A stretch of 64,000 bases of DNA from Marinobacter salarius (GCF_032922745.1 NZ_CP136693.1:3596001-3660000), one strand, 5' to 3'; shown: positions 34,377 through 43,683, counted from the stretch's first letter. Numbers and translations are program-made. Notes: generated by a model not told the origin, from the sequence alone.

Positions 34377-35454
34377 AATTTTCTCCAATAAACGTGGTTG
34401 CGTCCGTTATATCAAACACATCGTCCAGCAACGTCGTTGCGTATTGCCCCGGCGCAAGCCGGAATGACAGCCGCAACTGATCATCGCCATCCCAATGCCA
34501 TTCCAGAGCTTCCGGTTTCAGGTTCAGTGGCCGACGTTCAGGCTTCATGCGGGTGGTTGAAAACACCGCTGCCAGCTGCGGGTGCCCCGCAACCACGGAA
34601 CGCTCGATTTCGCCCTGGACTGACACTGCCTCGGTGCCACCGTCGCCCCAGAGAGGACCTGTCACCATCAGGTTCTGATTCTCACAGGCGCCGGGCTCTC
34701 CTTCCAGAGGTTCCAGCCAGGTGCCTGTCTCAACACGATGGGCGAGCACCTCGTTGAATAACCACGAACGTGCCGCCGAAAAGTACAATACGTTCTTACT
34801 GTCACGACTGCCAGAGGTTGACCGCCCTCGCCCACGTTTTTTGACATTGCGACCACTCCGACGGTTCAGTGTTGTCGGGTCCATGACCAGCGCCCTGTCC
34901 AGGTTGGCACCGCCATGGCCAAACCGTTGCGAACCGAAATAATTCGGGCATCCGAGGTCCCGCAACCGGGCCAGAGCCGCATCGATAGCAGATGCGTTGC
35001 CGACCACGTCCTTTAACACCAGTTCAAACCGGTTACCCTGATGATCGCCCCGCCTCAGTTTTCGAGCCTGGCGGTACTGTGCCAATACCGGCCAGTGTTC
35101 CTCCACCGCCTGGACGAACGTTGCATCCTCGTCTTCCTGTCCCGGCCGATAAAGGCTAAACCACTGACGCGTAACCGCATGACGATCCTTCAGCCCGCAA
35201 AAACCCACGTCGAAATGCCGACAGCCGCAGATATTAGCAAGCTGCCGAGCCACGTAGTCGGTGTTGTCCCCGACTTTTTCCAGACGCAGGCAAAGGTGCT
35301 CTCCTCCACCGCCACTGTCATCCGGCAGAGACAGATCTTCATCCACGAAAAAGTCGGCAGGTAAGGATTTGATACGCGCCGAAGCCACCCGAGAGCCTGA
35401 GGAGGTTGGCCAGTCGAGTCGCCAGCCTTTGGAAGCGTACTGAGCATCCGTCAT
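34354..35454 (-). CDS. truD: tRNA pseudouridine(13) synthase TruD
   Basis: Makes pseudouridine at position 13 of tRNA-Glu. 366 residues from the ATG that overlaps the ispF stop (ATGA). Signature segments are FFVDEDLSLPDDSG, the catalytic-Asp block VGFCGLKDRHAVTRQWFSL, GNRFELVLKDV, LGCPNYFGSQRFGHGGANL, and the late LRLSFRLAPGQYATTLLDDV. About 20 residues (MKPERRPLNLKPEALEWHWD) near the C-terminus follow the insertion-domain exit seen in other TruD proteins. Part of the ispD-ispF-truD-surE-pcm gene chain. Confidence 0.95.
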   Translation of the reverse strand: MTDAQYASKGWRLDWPTSSGSRVASARIKSLPADFFVDEDLSLPDDSGGGGEHLCLRLEKVGDNTDYVARQLANICGCRHFDVGFCGLKDRHAVTRQWFSLYRPGQEDEDATFVQAVEEHWPVLAQYRQARKLRRGDHQGNRFELVLKDVVGNASAIDAALARLRDLGCPNYFGSQRFGHGGANLDRALVMDPTTLNRRSGRNVKKRGRGRSTSGSRDSKNVLYFSAARSWLFNEVLAHRVETGTWLEPLEGEPGACENQNLMVTGPLWGDGGTEAVSVQGEIERSVVAGHPQLAAVFSTTRMKPERRPLNLKPEALEWHWDGDDQLRLSFRLAPGQYATTLLDDVFDITDATTFIGENCANSVVQ

Positions 35455-35930
35455 GATGAAACCTGCTCCAGCAGGCAAACCGCCTGGCATGCAATGCCCT
35501 CACCGCGACCGGTAAAACCCAGCTTTTCGGTGGTGGTCGCCTTGACGCTGACCCGGCTCGCCGGGATCGCAAGATCCTCGGCAATGGTCAACCGCATGGC
35601 CTCAATGTGGGGCGCCATTTTCGGGGCCTGGGCAATAATGGTGGCATCCACGTTACCGACACCAAACCCTTCACCGGCAACACGTTCCATCACGCGGCGC
35701 AGCAGATCCCGGCTGTCCGCGCCCGCCCACTCCTCACTGGTGTCGGGAAACAGATGGCCGATGTCACCGAGGGCCACCGCACCCAACAGGGCATCTGCAA
35801 GGGCGTGCAAAAGCACGTCCCCATCGGAATGGGCCTTGAGGGCATGGGTGTGCGGAATCGTCACACCGCCAATAGTGACCTGATCGCCCTCGCAGAAAGC
35901 ATGGACATCAAAGCCTTGCCCAATTCGCAT
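35451..35930 (-). CDS. ispF: 2-C-methyl-D-erythritol 2,4-cyclodiphosphate synthase
   Basis: MEP-pathway enzyme that forms the cyclic diphosphate and releases CMP; trimer of 159-residue subunits. The N-terminal MRIGQGFDVHAF supplies the zinc Asp/His pair. HSDGDVLLHALADALLGA supplies the third ligand and the ALGDIGHLFPDT block. VSVKATTTEKLGFTGRGEGI is the C-terminal signature. It is followed with a four-base overlap by truD and preceded by ispD, 42 bases away. Confidence 0.97.
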   Translation of the reverse strand: MRIGQGFDVHAFCEGDQVTIGGVTIPHTHALKAHSDGDVLLHALADALLGAVALGDIGHLFPDTSEEWAGADSRDLLRRVMERVAGEGFGVGNVDATIIAQAPKMAPHIEAMRLTIAEDLAIPASRVSVKATTTEKLGFTGRGEGIACQAVCLLEQVSS

Positions 35931-35972
35931 AGTGCCATTTCCTTCTCAATCAGTGATGATGCAGGTTCGCCG

Positions 35973-36671
35973 CTAGAGGCGGCCGAGAATAAAACCGGCC
36001 AGTGCCAGATCAGCGGGCACCGTTATCTTTATATTATCCGGTCGACCCTCCACGATACAGGGAACATTGCCTGCGTATTCCATGGCCGAGGATTCATCGG
36101 TCACCGGGTAACCTGATGCGATGGCAGCCTCCAGAGCCCGCCTCAAGGCGCCACAACGGAACATTTGAGGTGTCAGTGCGCGCCACAGATGACGACGGTC
36201 GATGGTTGTCTCCACCTGATTACTGTCACTTGCCACAAGCTTGAGCGTATCGGCCACCGGCGTCGCCAGCAAGCCACCCACAGGGTGATCCTGTAGCTGG
36301 GTCAGCAATCGTTCGAGGTCATTGGAATGCAGGCAGGGCCGTGCCGCATCATGTACCAGAACCCAATCGTCATCACCCGCCTGATGTGCCAGCGCGTCAA
36401 GTGCAGCCAATACCGAATCCGCACGCTCAGCGCCTCCGGCACAGGTATCGATACGTGTGTCAGAACTGGCCATGGTATCCGGCCACCAGGGATCATCCTC
36501 ACGAATAGCCACCACACAACCTGAAAAATCGGCATGGTCCAGTAGCCTGGAGAGAGTGATATCAAGGATATATCGATGGTCCAGCTTGAGATACTGCTTG
36601 GGACAGTCTGCCTTCATTCGCTGGCCGGAACCTGCGGCGGGAACAATCAACCAATAGCGGGGTTTACTCAT
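35973..36671 (-). CDS. ispD: 2-C-methyl-D-erythritol 4-phosphate cytidylyltransferase
   Basis: Third step of the MEP isoprenoid pathway, joining CTP to MEP. 232 residues. The nucleotide-binding loop is WLIVPAAGSGQRMKADCPKQYLKL, with the catalytic Arg and Lys. VLVHDAARPCL and VGGLLATPVADTLK, then RRHLWRALTPQMFRCGALRRAL and DESSAMEY, complete the family pattern. It lies between ftsB and ispF, as in most gammaproteobacteria. The product feeds directly to IspE (not in the window) and then IspF. Confidence 0.96.
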   Translation of the reverse strand: MSKPRYWLIVPAAGSGQRMKADCPKQYLKLDHRYILDITLSRLLDHADFSGCVVAIREDDPWWPDTMASSDTRIDTCAGGAERADSVLAALDALAHQAGDDDWVLVHDAARPCLHSNDLERLLTQLQDHPVGGLLATPVADTLKLVASDSNQVETTIDRRHLWRALTPQMFRCGALRRALEAAIASGYPVTDESSAMEYAGNVPCIVEGRPDNIKITVPADLALAGFILGRL

Positions 36672-36710
36672 GGACGTGGTCAGCTTTGATCGGCCTGGCT
36701 TGCGGCTGGG

Positions 36711-36983
36711 TTACTGCTCGACCACCAGGAAGAAGGTTTCATCGTTACGGATCAGGCCCAGGTTCATACGGGCACGTTCTTCAACCGCGCCTTTCTCGCC
36801 GCGAAGGTTGCGCACTTCCGCATAGAGACGCTCATTGCGGACTGCAAGCTCAGCGTTTTCCTCGCGCTGCTCGGCAATGGCGTTCTCCAGTCCCCATACC
36901 TGGGCAAAACTACCCTCCCCAACCCACAGGCGAACCTGCAGCAGGAGAATAAGAATAATCATGATGGACCAGAGTAACTTCAT
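36711..36983 (-). CDS. ftsB: Cell division protein FtsB
   Basis: Small bitopic division protein (90 residues) that binds FtsL and FtsQ in the divisome. A short cytoplasmic start is followed by one membrane helix (MKLLWSIMIILILLLQVRLW) and a periplasmic coiled coil (AIAEQREENAELAVRNERLYAEVRNL in heptads), then the conserved RARMNLGLIRNDETFFLVVE tail. Position between eno and ispD is conserved. The upstream eno terminator suggests ftsB may also have its own promoter. Confidence 0.95.
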   Translation of the reverse strand: MKLLWSIMIILILLLQVRLWVGEGSFAQVWGLENAIAEQREENAELAVRNERLYAEVRNLRGEKGAVEERARMNLGLIRNDETFFLVVEQ

Positions 36984-37069
36984 TGCGAATTCCGTTTACG
37001 ATGCATCAACCGGACAGTAAGTATAGACCTTAGTGTAGTTTAGCAACAAGTTCTGCTAACCAGTTGTAC

Positions 37070-37111
37070 AAAAAGGCCATCACGCCTCATCTATTGAGGA
37101 TCATGATGGCC
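37070..37111 (-). terminator. Intrinsic terminator after eno
   Basis: On the minus strand GGCCATCA (ending at 37111) and TGATGGCC (ending at 37075) form the outer stem, CCTC/GAGG an inner stem, followed by TTTTT at 37074-37070. A second hairpin, CCTGTC/GACAGG, lies upstream near 37132-37154 in the same 3' region. Confidence 0.8.
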
Positions 37112-37166
37112 GTTCCGGATCGGTTACCTGTCAGCACCCTGCCGACAGGGTATCCTTAACAGGCGA

Positions 37167-38462
37167 TTAACCCTGGCCTTTGATCTCGCTCAGGCCACGA
37201 TAGGGAGCCTTGCCATCCAACGCTTCCTCAATGCGAAGCAACTGGTTGTACTTGGCAACCCGGTCGGAGCGGCACAGGGAGCCGGTCTTGATCTGACCCG
37301 CACAGGTGGCCACGGCCAGGTCGGCGATGGTGGTGTCCTCGGTTTCACCGGAACGGTGGGAAATCACCGCCGTGTAACCCGCATCCTGGGCCATCTTGAT
37401 GGCGTCCAGAGTTTCACTCAGGCTGCCGATCTGGTTGAACTTGATCAGGATGGAGTTCCCGACGCTCTTGTCGATACCCTGCTTGAGAATTTTGGTGTTG
37501 GTCACGAACAGGTCGTCACCCACCAGCTGAACCTTGTCACCCAGCTTCTCAGTCAGCACTTTCCAGCCGTCCCAGTCGCTCTCATCCATACCGTCTTCGA
37601 TAGACACAATCGGATAGCGCTCGCACAGGCCCGCGAGATAGTCGGCAAAACCGGCGGAATCAAAGGACTTGCCCTCGCCGGACAGCTGGTACTGGCCATC
37701 CTTGTAGAACTCGGAAGACGCACAGTCCAGCGCCAGGGTCACATCGGTACCCAGCTTGTAGCCGGCCTTCTCCACCGCTTCCTGGATCACCGCCAGAGCG
37801 CCTTCGTTGGAAGGCAGATCCGGTGCAAAACCGCCTTCGTCGCCGACGGCGGTGTTAAGGCCTTTGCTATTAAGCACTTTCTTCAGCGCGTGGAAAATTT
37901 CCGCACCAATCCTCAGCGCTTCGGCAAATGACTTCGCAGCCACTGGCTGGACCATAAATTCCTGGATATCGACGTTGTTGTCTGCGTGCTCGCCACCGTT
38001 GAGGATATTCATCATCGGCACCGGCATGCTGTACTTGCCGGAGGTACCGTTAAGGTCCGCAATGTGAGCATACAGCGGCTTGCCCAATGAAGCGGCAGCA
38101 GCTTTGGCAGCAGCAAGGGAGACAGCCAGAATAGCGTTGGCGCCCAGGTTGGCTTTGTTCTCAGTGCCGTCCAACTCCAGCATGATGTTATCCAGGGCAC
38201 GCTGGTCTGCGGCATCTTTGCCAATCAGCGCTTCACGGATTTTGGTGTTCACAGCTTCGACAGCCGTCAGAACACCTTTGCCCAAGTAGCGATTTGCGTC
38301 TTTATCTCGAAGCTCCAGAGCTTCACGGGAACCGGTAGACGCACCGGAGGGTGCACACGCACTACCAATGGTGCCGTCCTCAAGAATCACGTCCGCTTCA
38401 ACCGTGGGGTTCCCGCGAGAATCCAGTACTTCACGGCCTTTAATGTTGGCAATCTTGGTCAT
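37167..38462 (-). CDS. eno: Enolase
   Basis: Interconverts 2-phosphoglycerate and phosphoenolpyruvate; in many proteobacteria it is also part of the RNA degradosome. 431 residues. Family blocks are KGREVLDSRGNPTVEADV, GAILAVSLA-type ANAILAVSLAAAKAAA, PVPMMNILNGGEHADNNVDI, GDEGGFAPDL, the metal-binding VSIEDGMDESDW and QLVGDDLFVTN, and the signature ILIKFNQIGSLSETLDAI followed by SHRSGETEDTTIADLAVA. A palindromic element (copy B) lies in its 5' untranslated region, between kdsA and the ATG. A strong terminator follows. Confidence 0.98.
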   Translation of the reverse strand: MTKIANIKGREVLDSRGNPTVEADVILEDGTIGSACAPSGASTGSREALELRDKDANRYLGKGVLTAVEAVNTKIREALIGKDAADQRALDNIMLELDGTENKANLGANAILAVSLAAAKAAAASLGKPLYAHIADLNGTSGKYSMPVPMMNILNGGEHADNNVDIQEFMVQPVAAKSFAEALRIGAEIFHALKKVLNSKGLNTAVGDEGGFAPDLPSNEGALAVIQEAVEKAGYKLGTDVTLALDCASSEFYKDGQYQLSGEGKSFDSAGFADYLAGLCERYPIVSIEDGMDESDWDGWKVLTEKLGDKVQLVGDDLFVTNTKILKQGIDKSVGNSILIKFNQIGSLSETLDAIKMAQDAGYTAVISHRSGETEDTTIADLAVATCAGQIKTGSLCRSDRVAKYNQLLRIEEALDGKAPYRGLSEIKGQG

Positions 38463-38494
38463 TCTTCTCTGTCTCCAAGTTTGATTTCAAAATT

Positions 38495-38612
38495 GGGAGT
38501 AAGAGCGAGCGGGAACGGCCCTACGAAAAACGCTACAAGCACATCCCTGTGCGCTTGGGCTCCGCCATCCATGGCTCCGCACATTTTCGTAGGGCCGTTC
38601 CCGCTCACTCCC
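38495..38612. repeat. Palindromic intergenic element, copy B
   Basis: Perfect 23-base inverted arms at 38507-38529 and 38584-38606 (GAGCGGGAACGGCCCTACG..., complementary to ...CGTAGGGCCGTTCCCGCTC). A further GGGAGT (38495-38500) pairs with ACTCCC (38607-38612), the left arm carrying six extra bases (38501-38506). The 54-base centre begins ACGC, ends CACA and contains ACATCCCTGT, GCTTG and CATCCATG, matching the centre of copy A near 19.25 kb while the arms differ. It sits between the kdsA stop and the eno start on their common strand. Confidence 0.8.
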
Positions 38613-38643
38613 ATAGTCCTTATGGAACGCAAAAAACCGCCAA

Positions 38644-39489
38644 TCAGGCGGTATCAATAGGTTTGAAACTCTTCACAAGGTCATCAACGGCCTTCACCCG
38701 GGCCAGGAACGGCTCAAGCTGGCTCAGGCGGAGAGCACAGGGCCCGTCGCACTTGGCTTGATCCGGGTCGGGGTGTGCCTCGAGGAACAGACCCGCAAGC
38801 CCCTGGGACATACCCGCCAGAGCCAGGTCGGTTACCTGGGCGCGGCGGCCGCCGGCTGAATCCGCGCGACCACCGGGCATCTGCAAGGCGTGAGTGACGT
38901 CGAACATCACCGGCACATTCATGGATTTCAAAATTCCGAAGCCCAACATATCCACCACAAGGTTGTTGTAACCGAAGCTGGTGCCGCGCTCACACAGGAT
39001 CACCTTGTCGTTACCGGCTTCCCCACACTTCGCAATGATGTGCTTCATTTCCTGTGGCGCCAGGAACTGGGCCTTCTTGATATTGATGACCGCTCCGGTT
39101 TCCGCCATGGCAACGACAAGATCCGTCTGCCGGCTCAGGAAAGCCGGCAATTGGATGATATCGCAAACCTCTGCGGCAGGTGCGGCCTGCTCAGGCTCGT
39201 GAACATCGGAAATGATAGGAACACCGAACTTGCTTTTGATGTCCGCCAGAATCTGCAGCCCCTTCTCAAGACCGGGACCGCGGAAGGAGTGCACGGACGA
39301 GCGGTTGGCCTTGTCGAACGACGCTTTGAATACGTAGGGAATCCCAAGCTTGCGGGTAGCCTCGACGTACGCCTCGGCCACTTCCATCGCCATTTCGGCA
39401 GATTCCAGCACGTTCATGCCACCGAACAACACGAACGGCTTATCGTTGGCAACCTCGATTCCCGAGACGTTCACCGTACTCTGCGCCAT
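38644..39489 (-). CDS. kdsA: 3-deoxy-8-phosphooctulonate synthase (KDO-8-P synthase)
   Basis: Condenses phosphoenolpyruvate and arabinose 5-phosphate for lipopolysaccharide inner core. 281 residues. Segments are PFVLFGGMNVLESAEMAMEVAE, YVFKASFDKANRSSVHSFRGPG, ISDVHEPEQAAPAAEVCDIIQL, LCERGTSFGYNNLVVDML and VMFDVTHALQMPGG. It starts two bases after the pyrG stop, so the two are co-transcribed; eno follows after the palindromic element. Confidence 0.96.
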   Translation of the reverse strand: MAQSTVNVSGIEVANDKPFVLFGGMNVLESAEMAMEVAEAYVEATRKLGIPYVFKASFDKANRSSVHSFRGPGLEKGLQILADIKSKFGVPIISDVHEPEQAAPAAEVCDIIQLPAFLSRQTDLVVAMAETGAVINIKKAQFLAPQEMKHIIAKCGEAGNDKVILCERGTSFGYNNLVVDMLGFGILKSMNVPVMFDVTHALQMPGGRADSAGGRRAQVTDLALAGMSQGLAGLFLEAHPDPDQAKCDGPCALRLSQLEPFLARVKAVDDLVKSFKPIDTA

Positions 39490-39491
39490 GA

Positions 39492-41120
39492 TCAGGATTC
39501 CTTTTTACGGGCCAGGGCTGCCTCAACAAAGCCCTTGAACAGCGGGTGGCCGTCCCGGGGCGTGGAGGTAAATTCTGGGTGGAACTGGCATGCCACGAAC
39601 CAGGGATGATCAGGCACTTCCACAACCTCAACCAGCTTGCCGTCGGTGGAGCGACCGGAAATTCTCAGGCCGGCACCTTCCAACTGTGGCAGGAAATGAT
39701 TGTTCACCTCGAACCGATGACGGTGGCGCTCACGGATGGTCTTACGACCGTAACAGTTGGCGATGGTGGAACCTTCAGCGACCACGCAGTCCTGAGCGCC
39801 CAGGCGCATGGTGCCGCCCAGATCAGACTCTTCGGTGCGCTCCTCTTTCTCGCCGCTGGCATCCAGCCACTCCGTGATCAGCCCCACAACCGGCTCCGGA
39901 GTGTGTTCGCGGAATTCGGTGCTGTGGGCATCTTTCAGGCCCGCCACGTTGCGGGCGTATTCAATAACGGCCACCTGCATACCCAGGCAGATACCCAGGT
40001 ACGGGACCTTGTTTTCGCGGGCGTACTGCACCGTGCGGATCTTGCCTTCGACACCGCGCTCACCAAAGCCACCCGGAACAAGAATAGCGTTGGCACTGGC
40101 CAGCGCACCGGTACCATCGCGCTCGATGTCTTCGGAGTCAATGTAGTTCATACGGACTTTGGTGCGGGTCTTGATACCGGCATGCAGGAGCGACTCGATC
40201 AACGATTTGTAGGCGTCCAGCAACTCCATGTACTTGCCGACCATGGCGATAGTAACTTCACCTTCCGGATTCATCAGGGACTCAACGACGGCATCCCATT
40301 CACCCAGGTTGGCCGGACTGGCATCCAGACTGAAACGCTCAATAACCAGCTGGTCCAGACCAAATTCGTGCAACATGCGCGGGATGGCATAGATGGACTT
40401 GGCATCCTGCAGCGGAATGACCGCCCGCTCTTCCACGTTGGTGAATAGTGCGATCTTGCGACGGGAACTGGCGTCCACTTCGTGCTCCGAACGGCACAGC
40501 AGAATATCCGGCTGCAGGCCGATGGAACGCATTTCCTTCACCGAGTGCTGGGTAGGCTTGGTTTTGATCTCACCGGCCGTGGCGATGTAGGGAACCAGGG
40601 TCAGGTGCATGAACAACGCACGCTGCGGGCCAACTTCCACCTTCAACTGGCGGCAGGCCTCAAGGAATGGCAGCGATTCAATGTCGCCCACCGTGCCGCC
40701 GATTTCGATCAGTGCCACATCGGCGCCAGAAGCGCCTTCAACCACACGACGCTTGATCTCGTCCGTGATGTGGGGAATCACCTGAACCGTACCACCGAGG
40801 TAGTCACCCCGGCGCTCTTTACGAATTACTTCCTCGTAAACGCGACCGGTAGTGAAGTTGTTCCGGCGTGACATCGGCGTGCGGATAAACCGCTCGTAGT
40901 GCCCCAGGTCCAAATCGGTTTCCGCGCCATCTTCGGTGACAAAAACTTCACCGTGCTGGAACGGACTCATGGTGCCGGGGTCCACGTTGATGTACGGGTC
41001 CAGCTTGAGAATAGTGACCTTCAGGCCGCGTGCCTCTAGGATCGCAGCCAGAGAGGCCGATGCGATACCTTTCCCCAAGGAGGACACGACACCGCCGGTG
41101 ACGAAAATATAACGCGTCAT
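39492..41120 (-). CDS. pyrG: CTP synthase
   Basis: Amidates UTP to CTP with glutamine. 542 residues. The N-terminal amidoligase domain opens TRYIFVTGGVVSSLGKGIAS and carries LKLDPYINVDPGTMSP and GGTVGDIESLPFLEA. The C-terminal class I glutamine amidotransferase carries the nucleophile Cys in YLGICLGMQVAVIEYAR and the His/Glu pair in ACQFHPEFTS. It heads the pyrG-kdsA-eno group, following tilS after 88 bases. Confidence 0.98.
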   Translation of the reverse strand: MTRYIFVTGGVVSSLGKGIASASLAAILEARGLKVTILKLDPYINVDPGTMSPFQHGEVFVTEDGAETDLDLGHYERFIRTPMSRRNNFTTGRVYEEVIRKERRGDYLGGTVQVIPHITDEIKRRVVEGASGADVALIEIGGTVGDIESLPFLEACRQLKVEVGPQRALFMHLTLVPYIATAGEIKTKPTQHSVKEMRSIGLQPDILLCRSEHEVDASSRRKIALFTNVEERAVIPLQDAKSIYAIPRMLHEFGLDQLVIERFSLDASPANLGEWDAVVESLMNPEGEVTIAMVGKYMELLDAYKSLIESLLHAGIKTRTKVRMNYIDSEDIERDGTGALASANAILVPGGFGERGVEGKIRTVQYARENKVPYLGICLGMQVAVIEYARNVAGLKDAHSTEFREHTPEPVVGLITEWLDASGEKEERTEESDLGGTMRLGAQDCVVAEGSTIANCYGRKTIRERHRHRFEVNNHFLPQLEGAGLRISGRSTDGKLVEVVEVPDHPWFVACQFHPEFTSTPRDGHPLFKGFVEAALARKKES

Positions 41121-41208
41121 GCAGATTCCGTGATTTGTCTGGTTCGGTGAAGGAGGGAGATTGTCATCTCAAGATGGGACGCCAGACTACCAGAAAGGCC
41201 TCACCTTC

Positions 41209-42570
41209 TCAATTACATTCCCGCTCCACAACAATCCGCCAGCCACTGGCCGGGGCCTCTCCACAGTATTTGCCGGAAACCCACAAGTCGCCAGCTCCGA
41301 CCACGTCTTCATGGCCGTCCACCACCTCAAGAAGCAGCGGTAGTCGGGCTCTCTCCCAAGGTGGAACATTTTTTTCCTGAAGCCAGTTCTTCAACAATTT
41401 CGACGGGCCGTCAGGGGCTGGACGGATGCGTTCGCCCCCTGCCCTCGTAGATACCCTTATTTCCGGCGCCGATGTTTTAGGCTTACCTGACGCCACCAGC
41501 GTCAATCGCCATCCACCCCACGACAGCGCCTGACCCGGAACCAGGACCGGCTTTCCGGCAGGCAATTCCGTGAACTCGGGAACCAGGTACAGGCACCCCC
41601 GGAAACGTCGAATCACGAACCCCGTTCCCCGAAGCTCCGGCTCCCTGTCCGCCGGCGAACTCAGAAAATCCTCCAGAACCTGCGACCAGTCTGCAATCGC
41701 GGGAGGCCGGTAATGAAAATACCTTGCCCACCAGCGCAGCAGGTTTTTTTGTTCCGCCAGAGACAGCGCACCGAGCGCACTCAAACAAAGCTCACCAGAA
41801 GGCCCGGCACATTGTTTAAAGTGGATTTCCGCCAGCTTTGCGGCCAACTCGTCCCCCTCGCGACACGAATGGGCGGTATGGCCCATGCGGCTGATCAGCG
41901 ACGGCCAGCGTGATTTGAGGAGAGGAAAAATCGACGTACGGAGAAAGTTGCGATCAAAGCGCTCATCGATATTACTGGGATCTTCCATCCACTCAATACC
42001 GTGCTGAACTGCCCAGCCATGAAGCTCTGCGCGACTGAAATCGAGCAGTGGTCGATACAACCGACCAGCACCCAGAGGGCGTGTCACCGGCATACCACCC
42101 AGCCCCGCCATACCAGTCCCGCGCAACAACCGAAACAGCACTGTTTCAGCCTGATCATCACCATGATGGGCCATCAACAGTAACTCACCTGGAGCCAGAA
42201 TCTCCTCGAACACCTGGTACCGCGCATCCCGGGCGGCTTCTTCAACACCACCACTGACGCCAATGTCAGGAGATTCTCGACCGCCGACGGTGACCCGGCG
42301 GCTGTCGAGAGGCACACCAAGCTGCCGGCAAATCGATCGACAAAAACGCTCGGTTTGATCGGCATTGGGCTGCAACTGATGGTTGATATGAACCGCAGAA
42401 ATCTGGCCGTTATGGGCATACAGCTGGGCGGCAACATGGAGAAGCAAAACCGAATCCATACCGCCGCTGAGGGCAATGCGAAGGTGTGAATGATCAGGCA
42501 GGTGCCTGACCGGAGCACATAGCGCTTCCGGCCAGTTGTGTCCGAAGCCGGGGTTACCGGCCGGTGTCAT
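41209..42570 (-). CDS. tilS: tRNA(Ile)-lysidine synthase
   Basis: Modifies the wobble C of tRNA-Ile(CAU) with lysine so that it reads AUA. 453 residues. The ATP PP-loop is LRIALSGGMDSVLLLHVA (about residues 30-47). VHINHQLQPNAD and LLMAHHGDDQAETVLFRLLRG are the N-terminal domain signature, and RPLLDFSRAELHGWA also fits. The less conserved C-terminal TilS domains end with ERARLPLLLEVVDGHEDVVG and an LWVSG segment. The ATG lies inside the end of accA, a 17-base overlap, so the pair is coupled. Confidence 0.94.
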   Translation of the reverse strand: MTPAGNPGFGHNWPEALCAPVRHLPDHSHLRIALSGGMDSVLLLHVAAQLYAHNGQISAVHINHQLQPNADQTERFCRSICRQLGVPLDSRRVTVGGRESPDIGVSGGVEEAARDARYQVFEEILAPGELLLMAHHGDDQAETVLFRLLRGTGMAGLGGMPVTRPLGAGRLYRPLLDFSRAELHGWAVQHGIEWMEDPSNIDERFDRNFLRTSIFPLLKSRWPSLISRMGHTAHSCREGDELAAKLAEIHFKQCAGPSGELCLSALGALSLAEQKNLLRWWARYFHYRPPAIADWSQVLEDFLSSPADREPELRGTGFVIRRFRGCLYLVPEFTELPAGKPVLVPGQALSWGGWRLTLVASGKPKTSAPEIRVSTRAGGERIRPAPDGPSKLLKNWLQEKNVPPWERARLPLLLEVVDGHEDVVGAGDLWVSGKYCGEAPASGWRIVVERECN

Positions 42571-43507
42571 ATCGGGTCAACCGCTCATAGCGGCGGGACA
42601 CCAGTTCGTCGGCCGGCAGGCGACTGAGTTCGGCGACGCCCTTGCTCAGGGTCTCACGCAGGGATTCTGCCATTTCTTCCGGGCTGCGATGCGCCCCGCC
42701 CAGCGGTTCTGAAATAACGTTGTCCGCCAGCCCAAGATCCTTCAGTCGGTCGGCGGTCACGCCCATCGCCTCTGCCGCCTGGGAGGCGTATTCCGCACTC
42801 TTCCACAGAATCGACGCACACCCTTCGGGTGAAATGACTGCATAGGTGGAATATTGAAGCATATTCAACTGATCGCACACGCCGATGGCCAAAGCACCGC
42901 CGGAGCCACCCTCGCCTACCACCGTGGAAATAATCGGCGTCTTCAGGCGGGACATGACGGCAAGGTTGAAGGCGATCGCTTCACTCTGGCCGCGTTCTTC
43001 GGCCCCGATACCTGGATAGGCACCCGGAGTATCGATAAAGGTCAGAATCGGCATACGGAAACGCTCAGCCATTTCCATCAGCCGCAGGGCCTTACGATAC
43101 CCTTCCGGGCGAGGCATACCAAAATTCCGCTTTACCTTGTCGCGCACCTCCCGGCCCTTCTGGTGCCCAATCACCATGACCGGCTTGCCATCCAGGCGGG
43201 CTGTACCACCCACGATGGCCTGATCGTCCGCATAACGACGGTCACCGTGCAACTCGTCGAAGTCGTCAAAGATCATGTCAACGTAGTCGAGGGTATAGGG
43301 CCGGCGGGGATGACGCGCCAGGCGTGCCACGTCCCAGGGTTTGAGGTTCGAGAAGATGCTTTCAGTCAGGCTGACACTTTTCTTGCGCAGCCGGCTGATC
43401 TCGTCGGTGATGTTGATGTCGGTGTCGTTTCCCACCATGCGAAGCTCTTCAATTTTGGCTTCAAGGTCGGCAATCGGTTGTTCGAAATCCAGATAATTAG
43501 GGTTCAT
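42554..43507 (-). CDS. accA: Acetyl-CoA carboxylase carboxyltransferase subunit alpha
   Basis: Alpha subunit (317 residues) of the carboxyltransferase that makes malonyl-CoA for fatty acid synthesis. It begins NYLDFEQPIADLEAKIEELR. The crotonase-like core contains RPYTLDYVDMIFDDFDELHGDR, GHQKGRE, NFGMPRPEGYRKALRLMEMAE, FIDTPGAYPGIGAEERGQSE and the oxyanion block VGEGGSGGALAIGV. It follows dnaE by 176 bases. accD and accBC are elsewhere. Confidence 0.97.
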   Translation of the reverse strand: MNPNYLDFEQPIADLEAKIEELRMVGNDTDINITDEISRLRKKSVSLTESIFSNLKPWDVARLARHPRRPYTLDYVDMIFDDFDELHGDRRYADDQAIVGGTARLDGKPVMVIGHQKGREVRDKVKRNFGMPRPEGYRKALRLMEMAERFRMPILTFIDTPGAYPGIGAEERGQSEAIAFNLAVMSRLKTPIISTVVGEGGSGGALAIGVCDQLNMLQYSTYAVISPEGCASILWKSAEYASQAAEAMGVTADRLKDLGLADNVISEPLGGAHRSPEEMAESLRETLSKGVAELSRLPADELVSRRYERLTRYDTGR

Positions 43508-43593
43508 GATGTTCCATCATTTGCTTGCAAGGCGAGAATGTGAGTCGCCAAACCAGAATTTTGGACAAAGATAGCAGCGCCTGAGCATTGGCT

Positions 43594-43621
43594 AAAGCGG
43601 ACCTTCGTATGAGTCCGCTTT
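43594..43621. repeat. Hairpin in the dnaE-accA gap
   Basis: Perfect nine-base arms AAAGCGGAC and GTCCGCTTT around a ten-base loop, 63 bases past the dnaE stop. No U-run follows on the dnaE strand, so it is more likely an mRNA structure or attenuator than an intrinsic terminator. Confidence 0.4.
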
Positions 43622-43683
43622 CTGACAAAAACGTAATTTTTCAACGTGTCCGCCATACCCGGGATGAACCTTGCCGGATAGTA

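Noticed and set aside
43594..43621. Hairpin read as the dnaE terminator
   Set aside because: Stem is good but no U-run follows on the dnaE strand; kept only as a hairpin.
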